Origin: Phragmites australis
Taxonomy: Eukaryota > Streptophyta > Magnoliopsida > Poales > Poaceae
Direction of reading: 5' to 3'
Length of the DNA: 64,000 nucleotides
NCBI RefSeq assembly: GCF_958298935.1
Contig: NC_084940.1
Coordinates: 22,191,146 to 22,255,145 of the forward strand
Part shown: in pieces, positions 1-10,935 of the stretch
Numbering within the stretch: position 1 is the first letter of the stretch
Layout of the letters: every line of letters starts with the position of its first letter
Made by a program: the position numbers and the translations under genes
Notes under the pieces: generated by a model
What the model was told of the DNA's origin: nothing
The model's database searches: none
What the model saw: the letters and a program-made list of their open reading frames with translations, nothing else

Positions 1-719
1 CAAAGTATGACCGGTGCTCCCCTTCTGGCAGATCTTTCCTGAGGCCTGATGATTCACCCTGTAGCCTTCGGGAAGCCAACCCGAGTAGCTGGAGACGGGG
101 GCCTCGGGAGGCATGGCTCCGGGAGGACCGAGGCTTCGGGAGACTAAGGTTTCGAGGGGGGCGGGCTTCAGGAGGCTGGGCTTTGGGAGGCTGAGCCTTC
201 GAGAGGCTGAGGCTTCGGGATGCCGGGTTGGTTAAGCCAAGGGGCCGTCGGGGGTCCTTAACAATGACCCCCAACAGTGTTGTAGTGTCAAGGGTGTCAG
301 GACAGCCTTAAATGCACTGGGGTGTCAGGATAGCACCACTTGCACCGTCATTGATTGCCCGTCACTTCACATCGAGTCGGTGGCAGGGGGAGACATTTTT
401 CCCCCTGATATTGTCTTCGGAGACCTTCTGTATCTTAGGCTTTGAAAAGCCGCCCAGGCGCCGGTGGGGTGGCCCGAACGGGTCCACAACCTCCGGGGGT
501 CAGGCCTACTGCTGAGAGTTCGGAGGCTGAAGACTTCGGAGGGGCCAGGCGTGGTTTTGAGTCATGGGAAGGCTTTACAGGTACGAAGAGGTGGCACGAA
601 GGAGCCCAATGCCTTTGGAGGTCGGGCCTTTAGCTGAGGATCCAGATATCAAGGCTCCGGAGGGACCTGGATAGTAATCTTCAACCATTGTTCCCAGGCT
701 GGTTTATTTTTCCCCAACG
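1..719 (-). repeat. 3' LTR of non-autonomous gypsy-like element, cut by window edge
   Basis: This stretch is a direct repeat of 6955-7626, starting with the same bases (caaagtatgaccggtgctcc) and ending at the same CCAACR-type terminus. It has 47 extra bases near 180-226, explained by extra copies of a short 'gaggctgaggcttcggga' motif. The element reads on the minus strand, because the primer-binding site lies beside the right-hand LTR. This copy is therefore the 3' LTR, and its outer part lies left of the window. Confidence 0.85.
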
Positions 720-1444
720 ATACCCCCTCATTCTCGGGCCCCAATGTTTCGGAGGGGGGGGAGGATGTAGAGGAAAACCAACTCCAGCGTGGTATAGTAT
801 CAAGGATGCTCGATGGCCATTCCCGGTCCTTAAGAAGTTTTTCCGTTGGGAACTGTGGGCATCGATGGCGAGGCTCAAGGCTAGTGGTGTACTGGCGGTG
901 GCGATATGCTCCGAAGCCTGTTGTAGCTGGCATGCGGGATGTCAGGACACCGGGCCAGAGGGGCGTCGATGGAGGTGGTGCACTCCGGGGTCCGTGCTGA
1001 GGACGATACTGGCTATCTGGATTTCTTTGGTAATGGTTCTTCTTGCCTTTTGAGGTCGCCATAGTAGAGATTACGTGTAGGATCGGGGGACCCCACGTGT
1101 TTGCCCGGCAGGATGAGATGTGCCACTGTCGCGTTCTGACTGGACAATGCGGGGGGTCGTTTAGGGTCTTATGTCCACGCCCCTGTTACATGTCGAAAGG
1201 AGTCTGGGTTATTAATGTGACGGGACGTCCGTGCGAGAAAATGATGCGTTTGTTGTGGAAAGCTGCCATGTGTTGGTGGAACAACCAGCATATGGCCACG
1301 GTCCCCTCAGGCATTCAATGGGGGACATCGCTGCGCCGGTTCAACTTCATCTCCCGAGCTTACGTGGCTGCTTGGCCCGAGTATAAAGCTGAGGTAACGC
1401 AGCTGGATTCTCCACAACCTTACGAGTGAGCAGTTAATCTTGAC

Positions 1445-1909
1445 TTGAGTATGGTGTCATCTTCCTCCTTATCCTCTTCGGAGATGTCAATGATCTCGAT
1501 GGCTTCTTGGGGAGCCGGACCATTTCGGTCGTCGACAGAGGCACCGGTAGCCATGCTGCTTCCATCTCTGCAGGGGAGGCGGCTGCCTGCCGCTTCGGCC
1601 CGACCCTTGGCTCAGGAGGCCACGCCCATTGGGATCATCGATATCTCCGATGACGATGAGGAGACCGACTGGGGTCTCCTGCGGGGGGAGAACAATGAGG
1701 AGAATCAGGCATCTGCAGAAACGACGGTGACTTTGACGATGAAGGAGGAGGCTGGGAAGGTGAGAGAGAAGGCCCCGCCGGTGACCTCCTCAGACTCTTC
1801 TTCGTCCTCCGGCAGCTCGAGAGCCGGCTACTGTATCGGCTTCCGCAGCGACTGGACGCAAATGAGGCGCATATGCCGCCCCATGCGTGGCCCCTGCCGG
1901 GACCTGTAG
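1445..1909 (+). CDS. Hypothetical acidic, serine-rich ORF antisense to the element
   Basis: The 154-codon ORF has a serine-rich start (MSMVSSSSLSSSEMS), a central acidic motif (IIDISDDDEETDW) and a serine run (SSDSSSSSGSS). It runs opposite to the inferred gypsy transcript. I do not recognise a domain. Low-complexity acidic proteins do occur in grass retroelements, but this could equally be a chance ORF in GC-rich DNA. The plus-strand ORF just before it (1043-1429) has no recognisable feature either. Confidence 0.2.
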   Translation: MSMVSSSSLSSSEMSMISMASWGAGPFRSSTEAPVAMLLPSLQGRRLPAASARPLAQEATPIGIIDISDDDEETDWGLLRGENNEENQASAETTVTLTMKEEAGKVREKAPPVTSSDSSSSSGSSRAGYCIGFRSDWTQMRRICRPMRGPCRDL

Positions 1910-2519
1910 GAGGTGAAGGCAATCTTCTGGAGGGAGCTCTTGGTGAAGTCGCGAGACATTCGTGTCTAATGGTTGACTATGGCCTTGCTGTGGGCCCATG
2001 GCTTGACCTAGTCACCTTGTACTCTTTCTCCCCCTGGTTTGCTCTATCGGGTCTATCTCCTTCGTAGTAATCTCTGTACTTTCACTCTTTGTATGCATCC
2101 TCCAGATGTACTAGTTGTTTAATAATATAATATAGACCTTCGGGGACGGTCGTGTCTCTTTCTGTATAGGAGTGCGAGGGGATCTTTCAAACGGGTGACC
2201 GTATGTATGTGTGCCTTCGTGCCTTCATAGCGTACTTCCTCGCCCTCTTCGTGGATAGTTTTTCAGATGACCGGGGTATCGAGAACTTGCATAGATTGTA
2301 ACCGGCTTCGTTTTCTTCTTGGAGAGAGGTGGCCTTGGGGCTTTAGTGACGGTAGATACGCAGGGTAGCTAAGGATGGTCAGGTGAGGTGTTGGTGACTT
2401 CGTCGTTCCCGGCCATCGTGTTCTCCCCGGGTTTGGCATTTGGCTGGGCCTTTCTCCAATGTTGTTTCAGACTTTTGACCTGGCGAGGCCCCATTGGGAT
2501 TCTTGGGGACAAGCTCTCG

Positions 2520-3372
2520 GAGATGGATTGCATCCCTTCAGGCTCCTAGCCGCTGCCCGGCTTCGGAGGTGACCCGTCTAAAGCCCAGTGACAATATGTT
2601 GGAGGCGAAGCCGAAGGCTAGATGTGAGAGGTGGTCCGTGACCCCCTCGTCCCTTAGTCGCTACCCGACTCTAGAGGTACTCCGTCTGAAGCCTGGCGAT
2701 GGTATGTTGGAGGTGAAGCCGAGGGTCGGACGAGGGTACTCTGTCTGGAGCCTGGCAACAATGTGTCGAAGGCGAAGCCGAAGGCTAGGAGGGAGAGGTG
2801 GTCTGCGACCCCCTCGGCCCTTAGCCGGTGCCCGGCTCCGGAGGTACTCCGTCCGGAGCCTGGCGATGGCATGTCAGAGGCGAAGCCGAGGGCCGGACGG
2901 GGGAAGTGGTCCGTGACCCCCTCAGCCCTTAGCCACTGCCTGGCTCCAGAGGTGCTCCGTCTGGAGCCTGGCGACGGCGTGTCGTAGGCGAAGCCGACGG
3001 CCAAGCGGGGGAAGTGGTTCGCGACCCTCTCGGCCCTTAGCTGATGCCTGGCTTTGGAGGTACTTCGTCCGGAGCCTGACGACGGTGTCTCAGAGGTGAA
3101 GCCGAGGGCTAGGCGGGGGAGGTGGTCCATGACCCCCTCGGCCCTTAGCCACTGCCCGACTCCAGAGGTACTCCGTCCGGAGCCTGGCGATGGCATGTCG
3201 GAGGTGAAGCCGAGGGTCGGATGAGGGAAGTGGCCAGCGACCCCCTCAGCCCTTAGCCGCTGCTCGGCTCCGGAGGTACTCTGTTCAAGGGCTGGTGATG
3301 GCGTGTCAGAGGCGAAGCCGAGGGCTAGGCGGGAGAGGTGGTCCGCGATCCCCTCGGCCCTTAGCCGCTACA
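2520..3372. repeat. 108-bp tandem repeat array (36-codon period)
   Basis: The motif 'gcctggcgatgg' recurs at 2858, 2966, 3074, 3182 and about 3290, exactly 108 bp apart, with more diverged units further left. Because 108 is divisible by three, the minus strand stays open through much of it (2654-3196, 180 codons), coding a 36-residue unit with the core GSGRSTSG...WLRAEGV.DH.PRLA. One more isolated unit lies at 5342-5445, so the array once reached there or was split by what lies between. Confidence 0.85.
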
Positions 3373-3703
3373 ATGAATTTGCAGCCTCTGAAATGGACAG
3401 TCAAGGGTTCCACTCTATTTCCCGTGCTACACAGCGTGGCTTTTATTAAATGTTAGTATAATTTTCATGAAATAACGTATGAAATGTGTCTTTAAAGAAG
3501 ATGGTAGGGTAATGATTTTACCTTTTACCATATGTGTTGGAGTCACGCGGGTCATACTTTTCCCTGGAGGGAGGGGGATCTTTATACTCCTTTGATCTGT
3601 TTGTTGTGCCTTTTGGAGGCTAGCGGGTTTCGTACCCCTTCGGCACAGAGGCATTTGCCTTCAAGATGCCGGGGTATTCTTCCTGTTAGGTCCTTTCCGC
3701 CCG

Positions 3704-4137
3704 GCGGAGTTTTCAGAAAACATCCCCATTTGCGGGGGTTTTTGGAAGTCTCTCCGTTTTGGCGGAGGTTTGGTAAACTCTCTGTTATGTGTACGTTTGG
3801 TAAATCTCTCCATTTTTGCCAAAGGTTTTTGTAAAACTCTCCTTTGTGCAGAGGTTTTTGGAAGTCTCTCCGTTTTGGCGGAGGTTTGGTAAAACTCTCC
3901 GTTGTGCGGAGGTTTTGTAAGGTTCTCCATTTTTGCCAAAGGTTTTGTAAGGTTCTCTGTTTTTGTCGTAGGTTTTGTAAGGTTCTCCGTTTTTTGCCTG
4001 AGGTTTTGTAAGGTTCTCTGTTTTTGCCGGAGGTTTTGTAAGGTTCTCTGTTTTTGCCAGAGGTTTTGTAAGGTTCTTCGTTTTTGCTGAAGGTTTTGTA
4101 AGGTTCTCCGTTTTTGCCGGAGGTTTTGTAAGACTCC
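3704..4137. repeat. 30-bp tandem repeat array (10-codon period)
   Basis: The unit 'ggttttgtaaggttct' starts at 3911, 3941, 3971, 4002, 4032, 4062, 4092 and 4122, a 30-bp period with one 1-base slip. More diverged units extend left to about 3704. Minus-strand translation gives a 10-residue repeat of the form NLTKPxAKTE (within 3661-4209 and 3785-4144). The 1-base slip explains why two minus frames each show the repeat. Function unknown. Confidence 0.85.
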
Positions 4138-4156
4138 TTGGCATGTATTAATGCCC

Positions 4157-5035
4157 AAGGCCCTACACACTATCGGAGCTACGCAACACCTTCCAGGAAA
4201 CCTAGGCAATCTTGTCTTCCAGGTGACCTAGGAATGCTACGCCCGCGGTGTGTAGGCTTGTCATGCTCTCGAGGAAACGCCCGGGGTGCACCGCAACACT
4301 GTCCACCAAGGATGTGCCCTGGCGTGTGGATTTATACGACTGAAGCTATGCAATACCTTTTAGGAAACCTAGGCTTGATGCCTTAGCGGTGACATAGGCA
4401 TGCTGTGCCCGTGGTATATAAGCATGTCATGCAACTATGATTCCTTGTGACAGCATTCTTCAGAGCACCGCATCCTCACATCAGGGCCATCCCATGATAT
4501 GCGACGTCCACACACTATCGAGGCTACACAATACCTTCCAGGAAACCTAGGCAGTCTTGCCTTCCAGGTGACCTAGGCATGCTACGCCCGTGGTGTATGA
4601 GCTCCATTGCCTACCAGGGCAAAGCCTACCCTCCGGAAAACCTTTTAAAGTGACCTTGGGTCTAGGCAAGCAATGCTTACTGGTGCGTGGCCCTGTCACG
4701 CCTCCGTAGAAATCCCTCTGGGGCGCCGCAACTACATTACCAAAGAAGTCCCTTGATAGCCAGCATTTACACACTATCGAGGCTACACAATACCTTCCAG
4801 GAAACCTAGGCAGTCTTGCCTTCCAGGTGACCTAGGCATGCTACGCCCGTGGTGCGTGGGCTTGTAACACCACCCGAAGATGTCCCACAGGTGGTGCTGC
4901 AACACGGTCTATCAAGGAAATCCCTTAATACATGACAACTACACTTCCGAGGCTGCACAATGCCTTCCAGGAAACCTGGACGGACCTGCCCCCCAGACGA
5001 CCTAGGCACGATGCGTCTGCGGGAGTGTAGGGATT
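4157..5035. repeat. Five irregular 160-260-bp repeats
   Basis: A block of about 90 bp containing 'ccttccaggaaacctaggc' and 'gacctaggcatgctacgccc' recurs five times (near 4168, 4331, 4511, 4769 and 4940), with spacers of different length and sequence. The third and fourth copies are nearly identical over about 90 bp. These are segmental repeats inside the gypsy-like element. No ORF of interest spans them. Confidence 0.75.
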
Positions 5036-5341
5036 TTGCATGGTTATACTAGCTAAGTTTTGCAGTCTATTGTTGACAATAAGAAGCTGATTGTAGTATA
5101 AAACATAGCTAGGTTATATAACTATTCATACTAAATGAGGATGTAACTTAAGTTCTACTGCTTCTACCTAGTGGCTATCTATTGCAAAAGACTTCTAGCA
5201 GTAAGGTTGGAGGCCTCCAACATACTCTAACTTTGCTGTATGAAAGATAGATCACTAGGTAAACTACCGATAGTTAATAATGGGTGTACCTTTGTAGAAA
5301 TAAGGCCTCTATTGTGAGGTTTGGAGGCCTCGAAGCATGTG
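5036..5341. other. Unassigned AT-rich stretch within the element
   Basis: No ORF, repeat unit or recognised motif was found, apart from a perfect 16-bp palindrome (GTTGGAGGCCTCCAAC) at 5206-5221. It separates the third repeat array from the isolated 108-bp unit. Confidence 0.5.
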
Positions 5342-5418
5342 GCTAGTCCGAGAGAGGTGGTGCTTGACCCCGTCAGCCCTTAGCCGTCGCCCGGCTCCGA
5401 AGGTAATCCGTCTGGAGC

Positions 5419-6329
5419 TTAGCGATGGCATGTCCCCGACTCAATTCTCGTTGCTGGATATAGTACCGTTGGTAGTAGGGTTGGTAGTGATGGTGCAGGG
5501 TTAAGGGGCCAGGGATTTGCCCAGGAGTTTGCCCCAAGCCTCTGAACCCTGCGTCGTCCTTCACCGGCTCCTTCTGCGGCCAGGTATCCTGCTTGCCTTC
5601 CGAGGTATTCCTTTCGGAATGTCATTAGGGTGCAGCAGTCGTTGGTGTTGTGGCCACGCCCTGGTCCGTGCAGGATGCACCCGTGTGCCTTTGGGGGCAC
5701 CAGAGCTTAGAGTTGTCATTGCCGAAGGTAGTGTGTCCCGGAGCCTGTGGTTTCTCCAGGGTCTCCTTCCCCTTTGGGAGACCGTCTAGGCTGTGCGGTG
5801 AACCGGCTTTTGGAGTCAAAGTGGCTTTGACTATGCCTCCCCGGACGAGGTGGGCTTGGGGTTCCCTGTGCGCGGTTGGCGTTGCGAGGGCGGTGTTGGA
5901 GGCGCTGGCAGGGTCTGCGCACCCCTGAGCTCTGCGTCTCCTTGGAACCCTCTTTCGCCTGAGGGGCCCAAGGAGGACGCTAGGTGGACAAACTTTCTGA
6001 AGATGTTGGCTCGCCCAGGGTATCCCAGGTGTTGTCGAAGGGGATACTTTGGGACCAAGCCCAGGTGGGAACACTCCTGGGTTTGACCACCCAGAAGCAC
6101 TGGAAGGCGGCCTGCTTGGTTGTGGCTTCGACCGCATCCTCTCGTGAGGCGGCGAGGTATTCGTCATGCAGAGACTGGAAGGCCTCCGCGCCGTTTGGAG
6201 TTCTTGTACCGACCCAAGGTTCTGGGTTGGCCAAAGTCGGAGGAATGTCGTCCCACACGGCAGTGGGGCTGGAGCATGCATACTATGTGGATGGCTGAGA
6301 CAGCCATGCATATGGTTGCATGCTTGCAA
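5419..6329 (-). pseudogene. Gag-like remnant of gypsy-type element
   Basis: Minus-strand ORFs 5625-6329, 5980-6258 and 5419-5700 lie directly downstream of the primer-binding site, where gag is expected. The 5419-5700 reading contains CILHGPGRGHNTNDC, which resembles the C..H.....H....C signature near the end of gag in many large plant gypsy elements. The reading is split between frames by at least one frameshift, so no full-length protein is predicted. The identification rests on position and this one motif. Confidence 0.5.
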
Positions 6330-6418
6330 CGGTGGTTATGGCTGTTTTGGCTAGCACTTTGGTAGTTTTTCTGATGGATTCCTATCTCTCTTAGCACTTC
6401 TGTGTTCAGTCCCAACAG

Positions 6419-6440
6419 TGGCGCCCACGGACGGCGCCAC
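6419..6440 (-). other. Primer-binding site inside a hairpin
   Basis: Read on the minus strand, the bases next to the LTR are GTGGCGCCGTCCGTGGGCGCC, a variant of the TGGCGCCGTCTGTGGG-type site common in plant gypsy elements. This sets the element's orientation. The site lies within a 14-bp perfect inverted repeat (6412-6425 and 6433-6446, 7-nt loop) that reaches into the LTR. Confidence 0.75.
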
Positions 6441-7626
6441 TGTTGGAGCAAGATTTTGTCTTGCTCCAGCAAGTATGGTGAGAGTTTCTTCTAAGGAGGA
6501 GACTCAAGCTTGGAGATGAAGTTTAAGAGGAAGGAACACGACGAATGTATTGATGGTAGAAAAAATGGATCGATCTGGGGGGAGTATCACAGCGTGGCTT
6601 GGTGTTTTTTCACCTCTGTGTCTCTCTGTTGTATAACCCCATTTAGCCCAGGCGACCATGGCTCCTATTTATAGGGTCGTGCGTAGCTTGGCGTACAAGT
6701 TATCACAATGTACAAATATCTAGGATCTGACTAAATTACTAGATCTTATCCCGAAGAACTACTTTCTACCCTACATGGGAGATAAATATCTACCGTAGTA
6801 ACCATCGCGGTACCTGCACCCTGAGGGGTGTGCCGGTCGCCAACTGCGGCCCGGCGCCGCACTTTCAGTGGTGTCAGGATAGCCTCCATTACGTCGGGGT
6901 GTCAGAGCGGCGTTCACCAGCCTAGACATTTAATGCCGATCACTTCCTTACAGGCAAAGTATGACCGGTGCTCCCTTTCTAGCAGATCTTTCCTGAGGCC
7001 TGATGACTCACCTTGTAGCCTCCGGGAAGCCAGCCCGAGCAGCTAGAGATGGGGGCCTCGGGAGGCATGGCTCCGGGAGGACCGAGGCTTCGGGAGACCG
7101 AGGTTTCAGGGGGGGCAAGCTTCAGGAGGCCGGGCTAGTTAAGCCAAGGGGCCATCGGGGGTCCTTAACAACGACCCCCAACAGTGTCGTACTATCAGGG
7201 GTGTCAAGGCAGCCTTAAATGCATTAGGGTGTCAGGATAGCACCACTTGCACCGGCATTGATCGCCCGTCACTTCACATCGGGTCAGTGGCAGAGGGAGA
7301 TATTTTCCCCCCTGATATTGTCTTCGGAGGCCTGTTGTATCTTAGGCTTCGGAAAGCCACTCGAGCGCTGGTGGGGTGGCCCGAAGGGGTCCACAACCTC
7401 CAGGGGTCAGGCCTGCTGTTGAGAGTTCAGAGGTCGAAGGCTTCGGAGGGGCTAGGCGTGATTCCGAGTCATGGGAAGGCTTTGCATGTACAAAGAGATA
7501 GCACAAAGGAGCCCGATGGCTTCAGAGGTCGGGCCTTTAGCTGAGAGTCCAGAGATCAAGGCTCCAAAGGGACCTGGATAGTAAACTTCAACTATTATCC
7601 TCAGGCTGGTTTATTTTCTCCCAACA
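6441..7626 (-). repeat. 5' LTR of the non-autonomous gypsy-like element
   Basis: It is bounded by TGTTGG at 6441 and CCAACA at 7626, giving a 1186-bp LTR with matching inverted ends. Its right half (6955-7626) is repeated at 1-719. Short repeats of 'gggaggc' and 'cttcggga' fill 7040-7135. The target duplication cannot be checked because the left end is outside the window. Confidence 0.85.
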
Positions 7627-8039
7627 GATTCATTATATCCGAGATGATTTATGTAACACCCTGAATTTTAGCATATAAAAATATAGCAAAATTCGCTCCA
7701 AATTAAAACTTTTTCTAATTATTAAACTAGTGTAAAATCAAGGAAGTATATATTTGAGGTATGTATACTCGTATGTATATATTCAAATATATTATTTTGG
7801 GCTAAGTATTCCAGAAAGCATCAAGTAGTTCTAAATTAATCGTTGCAATGAATTGATCATATGCATTTTGGTTTATTGGTTCTTATGGTTCCTTGTGTGG
7901 CGCTTCGAATTTGAATGCCTCTCAAATTCGAATCTCAATCTTTATTCTTTTCAGCTCAAATACAAATTGAATTCAATTCCATCTATTTGAATTATCACAC
8001 AATTCATTTACAAATTCAAATACATCTTTTGCAATTCAA

Positions 8040-9330
8040 ATACACAAATATCTCTCTATCTCTCTCATCTCTCCTTCTCTCTCAGCCCATCCCCTTCCCC
8101 ATGCTTCTCTTTGTGTGATCACCGACCAAGGCAGGCCCATGCTCCTCTCCCTCTCCCTCTGATCTTTCCACCGCGAGCTCCACCTCCCTCCCTGCTCTCT
8201 CCTACCCATCCTCCTCTCCGCTGATCTCCACCGAGCAAGCCAAAAGCAGCTTTTCTCTTCTCCTCTCAAGCTTCACCTGCAAGCCATCTCCACCCCTGCC
8301 ATACTCCTTTCTTCTTCAAAACTGAGCAGCAGCCCTCCCCTCTGCTCCACTCTGCTCTCTTCCGTCACCTGCAAGTGATCTTCTCCACACACATACAAGC
8401 ATACACACACACATGCAGCAGCGGCAACACAGCTGACCGTAGCTCCTCCGCACCGCCGCCGTGCGTGCCATCGCGCGCACTGTCCCAGCCGCCCCGGTGG
8501 TGCTCTGCGCCGCCGACCTTCCTCTGCTTGACGCGCCGTCCTCTGCACGCGCGTGCACCGCTGGTCTCAGCTCCGCCACGGACGAGCCATCCCAGGCGAG
8601 CTCCACCCGCACGCCACCCCAGTGAGCACCTTCATCTCCTCCGGCTGCCGTCTGGTCCACCCGTGCCGGCGCATCCTCCCGCAACCCGGCCTCAAGCCGA
8701 TGCGCCTCATTCCACCGCCGCGTGCTCGCGCCGACCCGCCCCGCCCTGCCGGCCGCTCGGTCGCCGCTCCCGCGCGCTCCACGCCGCCCGTGGCGTCGCC
8801 GCAGTGCGCATCGCGCCGACGAGAGCCAGCGCGGTTGCGTCGCCGTCGTCGTCGCGCGCTGCTCCTTCCCGGCTGCTCGCGCCCCACACCGCGCCGTGCC
8901 GCTCCGCTGGCCTGAGCCGCTGGTCCGCCTGCGCCTTCACCACCCCAGCCGACCTTCTTCTCCGGTGCCTCCCTCTGCTCCACCAGCCTGCGCGGTGCTC
9001 CGACCACCTCCGGGCGCGCCACCCTCTCCGGCCGCCTCTTCCTTCGCGTTGCCGCTTCTTCTCCACCGCCGCCGCTCCCTCTCTCCGGTGCCCTTCTGCC
9101 CTCCAGCCACCCCCCTCTCTCTCTCCTTTCTCTGGTCTCTCACTCTTCTCTGAGTCTCACGCCCGCACAGGAGAAGCCCGGCCGGCCTTATCCATTGCTC
9201 AAGCCGGCGTGTCCACCGGCCACGGTCCGCGGTGGACCGCACACCCGCAGCCCATACCGGTCCACAGCCCATGACCTGAGTCCACCTGAGCCCGGTCCAC
9301 GGTGAACCACCCTCATTCTCCCTCCAGTTC
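8040..9330. other. GC-rich island inside the solo LTR
   Basis: The base composition changes sharply: CT-rich repeats (8040-8120), then very GC-rich DNA to about 9330, with AT-rich DNA on both sides. Long ORFs exist on both strands (for example plus 8375-9274, 299 codons), but the translations are arginine/proline/alanine-rich, without a recognisable domain, as expected of chance ORFs in GC-rich sequence. 'cctataaaacag' at 9350-9361 could be a TATA-like element. It may be LTR promoter DNA or captured host sequence. Confidence 0.5.
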
Positions 9331-10853
9331 ACGAATCCCGTAGACCAAGCCTATAAAACAGTAGTTCTTTTTAATTTTCAGGATTTTCCTTTTCCGCAAA
9401 ACTTCCGATGTTCGTAATTCATCCGTTTCAACTCCGATTTCGGTAATTCTTTCGCCGATATTCCTCTAAAATCATAATCTACCTCCATGCCAAATCTTGT
9501 AAATTTTGGAGTTCGTTTATTTCTCGTTTAGTAATTATTTGTATTGCAGCATTTGATCTAGATTTAGATTTTCTCCTTTAATAAATAAAGTCGAGTTTAG
9601 ATAATTTCATAAGTGTGTTTGAGATATAATCATGTTTAAGTTGCTTATATTAATCTCACTTAAGTGTAGATTAATCATCATATGAGTAAAAGGGTAGTTT
9701 TAGATTAATCTTTTAATCAATGTTGCAATGTATTGTTATTTCATGTGATAGTTTATAGATTAAATCTTAGTTATAGTTAATGGGATAGGTTAACCAGTGT
9801 AGCTGTTAAATAAATACATGTTAATAGAATATGATAGAATATTTTATCGTTGGTAATTAATTAATTGAATACCCTTTTAATAATTAATTAATTAGATTCA
9901 AATGATAGATTAACCTAATTAATTAATTGCTTGTATGCTTTTATGATAGCATTAGAGTATAACTTGATTAGTTTAGTAATTAAACAACACTAGATAATTA
10001 AGTTTAATCGCTAAATAACCATGTTTTAGTGCTGTAGATTAGAATATTAATCTCCACACTTAAGCACAGATAATCGTGTAGGGTTATACTTATGTATATA
10101 TGTATATATGCTCACATACATATAGACATAAGTATTACACATATATTCATGTTTGTACATATGCACTCACCTACGTGTAGAATCTCTAGCTGTCGTCTTT
10201 CGGCAGTTACTCTAATAAACATTCATCTAGTTAATCGTGATTTGTTCAGATTTTCTCTTAAGTTGATAAAACAACTAGGTTAATAGTTTAGCCTAGTTTC
10301 GCTAGATTATCCTGTTATTCTATGTGTACTAGCTTCGTGTTGATTAGAGTTGCCGGTCGTCTTCCGCTAGGTTTAGCTTTCGTCGTTTTTTTCGTTGTTT
10401 TTCTTTCGTTTTGGCATTTCTTGGTTTTGTTCTGGTGTTCAATTGCTTAGTCATTGTGCGCTTTTTATCGTTAATATGCGTAGACTCGAAGTCAAGGTTC
10501 AAAGCAAGAACGCGAGGAAGGAACTGAAGGCAAGGTCCAATGATGAAGAAGAACCCGAAAGATGTGAACGACAAGACCAATCGTGAATTGACTCTTCATG
10601 AAGGCAAGTCCTATCTTCTTGATCATATTGAACCTATGGTTTTCAAATAATGTACATGATCAACTAAAACCAGACTTATTATCGTATGCGCTATATATTG
10701 CATTTTCCTTTCAAACTGCTTATAGTAGTTAATCCTATCAACACTACCATGCCTTATATGTCATCATTCAGAATACATATCACTCTAGGAATACCTGTTG
10801 TTATATATATTAACAATAGACGACGTCTTGATATCTAGCATGCTTAGGATTGA

Positions 10854-10935
10854 ATACATCTCCTCGGAGATGTCACCTTTAAAATACATCTCCTCGGAGA
10901 TATCGCTTTTAAAACACTTCTCTTCGGAGGAAAGA
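10854..10935. repeat. 30-bp palindromic tandem repeat in the LTR
   Basis: The unit 'atacatctcctcggagatgtc' recurs about 30 bp apart (near 10854 and 10884), with a diverged third copy near 10914. Each unit contains the near-perfect palindrome CATCTCCTCGGAGATG. Confidence 0.7.

Larger units (their letters stand above)
720..6440 (-). mobile_element. Internal region of non-autonomous gypsy-like retrotransposon
   Basis: This is the interval between the two LTR copies. No reverse transcriptase, integrase or protease motif is readable in any frame. What can be seen is a gag-like stretch next to the primer-binding site (5419-6329), three tandem-repeat arrays (about 2520-3372, 3704-4137 and 4157-5035), and a short minus-strand ORF at 649-1062 running into the 3' LTR. 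An element with these parts would depend on enzymes from an autonomous relative. The subregion 2068-2500 holds nothing I recognise. Confidence 0.75.

Noticed and set aside
8375..9274. 299-codon plus-strand ORF and overlapping minus-strand ORFs in GC-rich DNA
   Set aside because: All frames are open together, translations are Arg/Pro/Ala-rich without domains, and the region lies within a solo LTR. Treated as chance ORFs.
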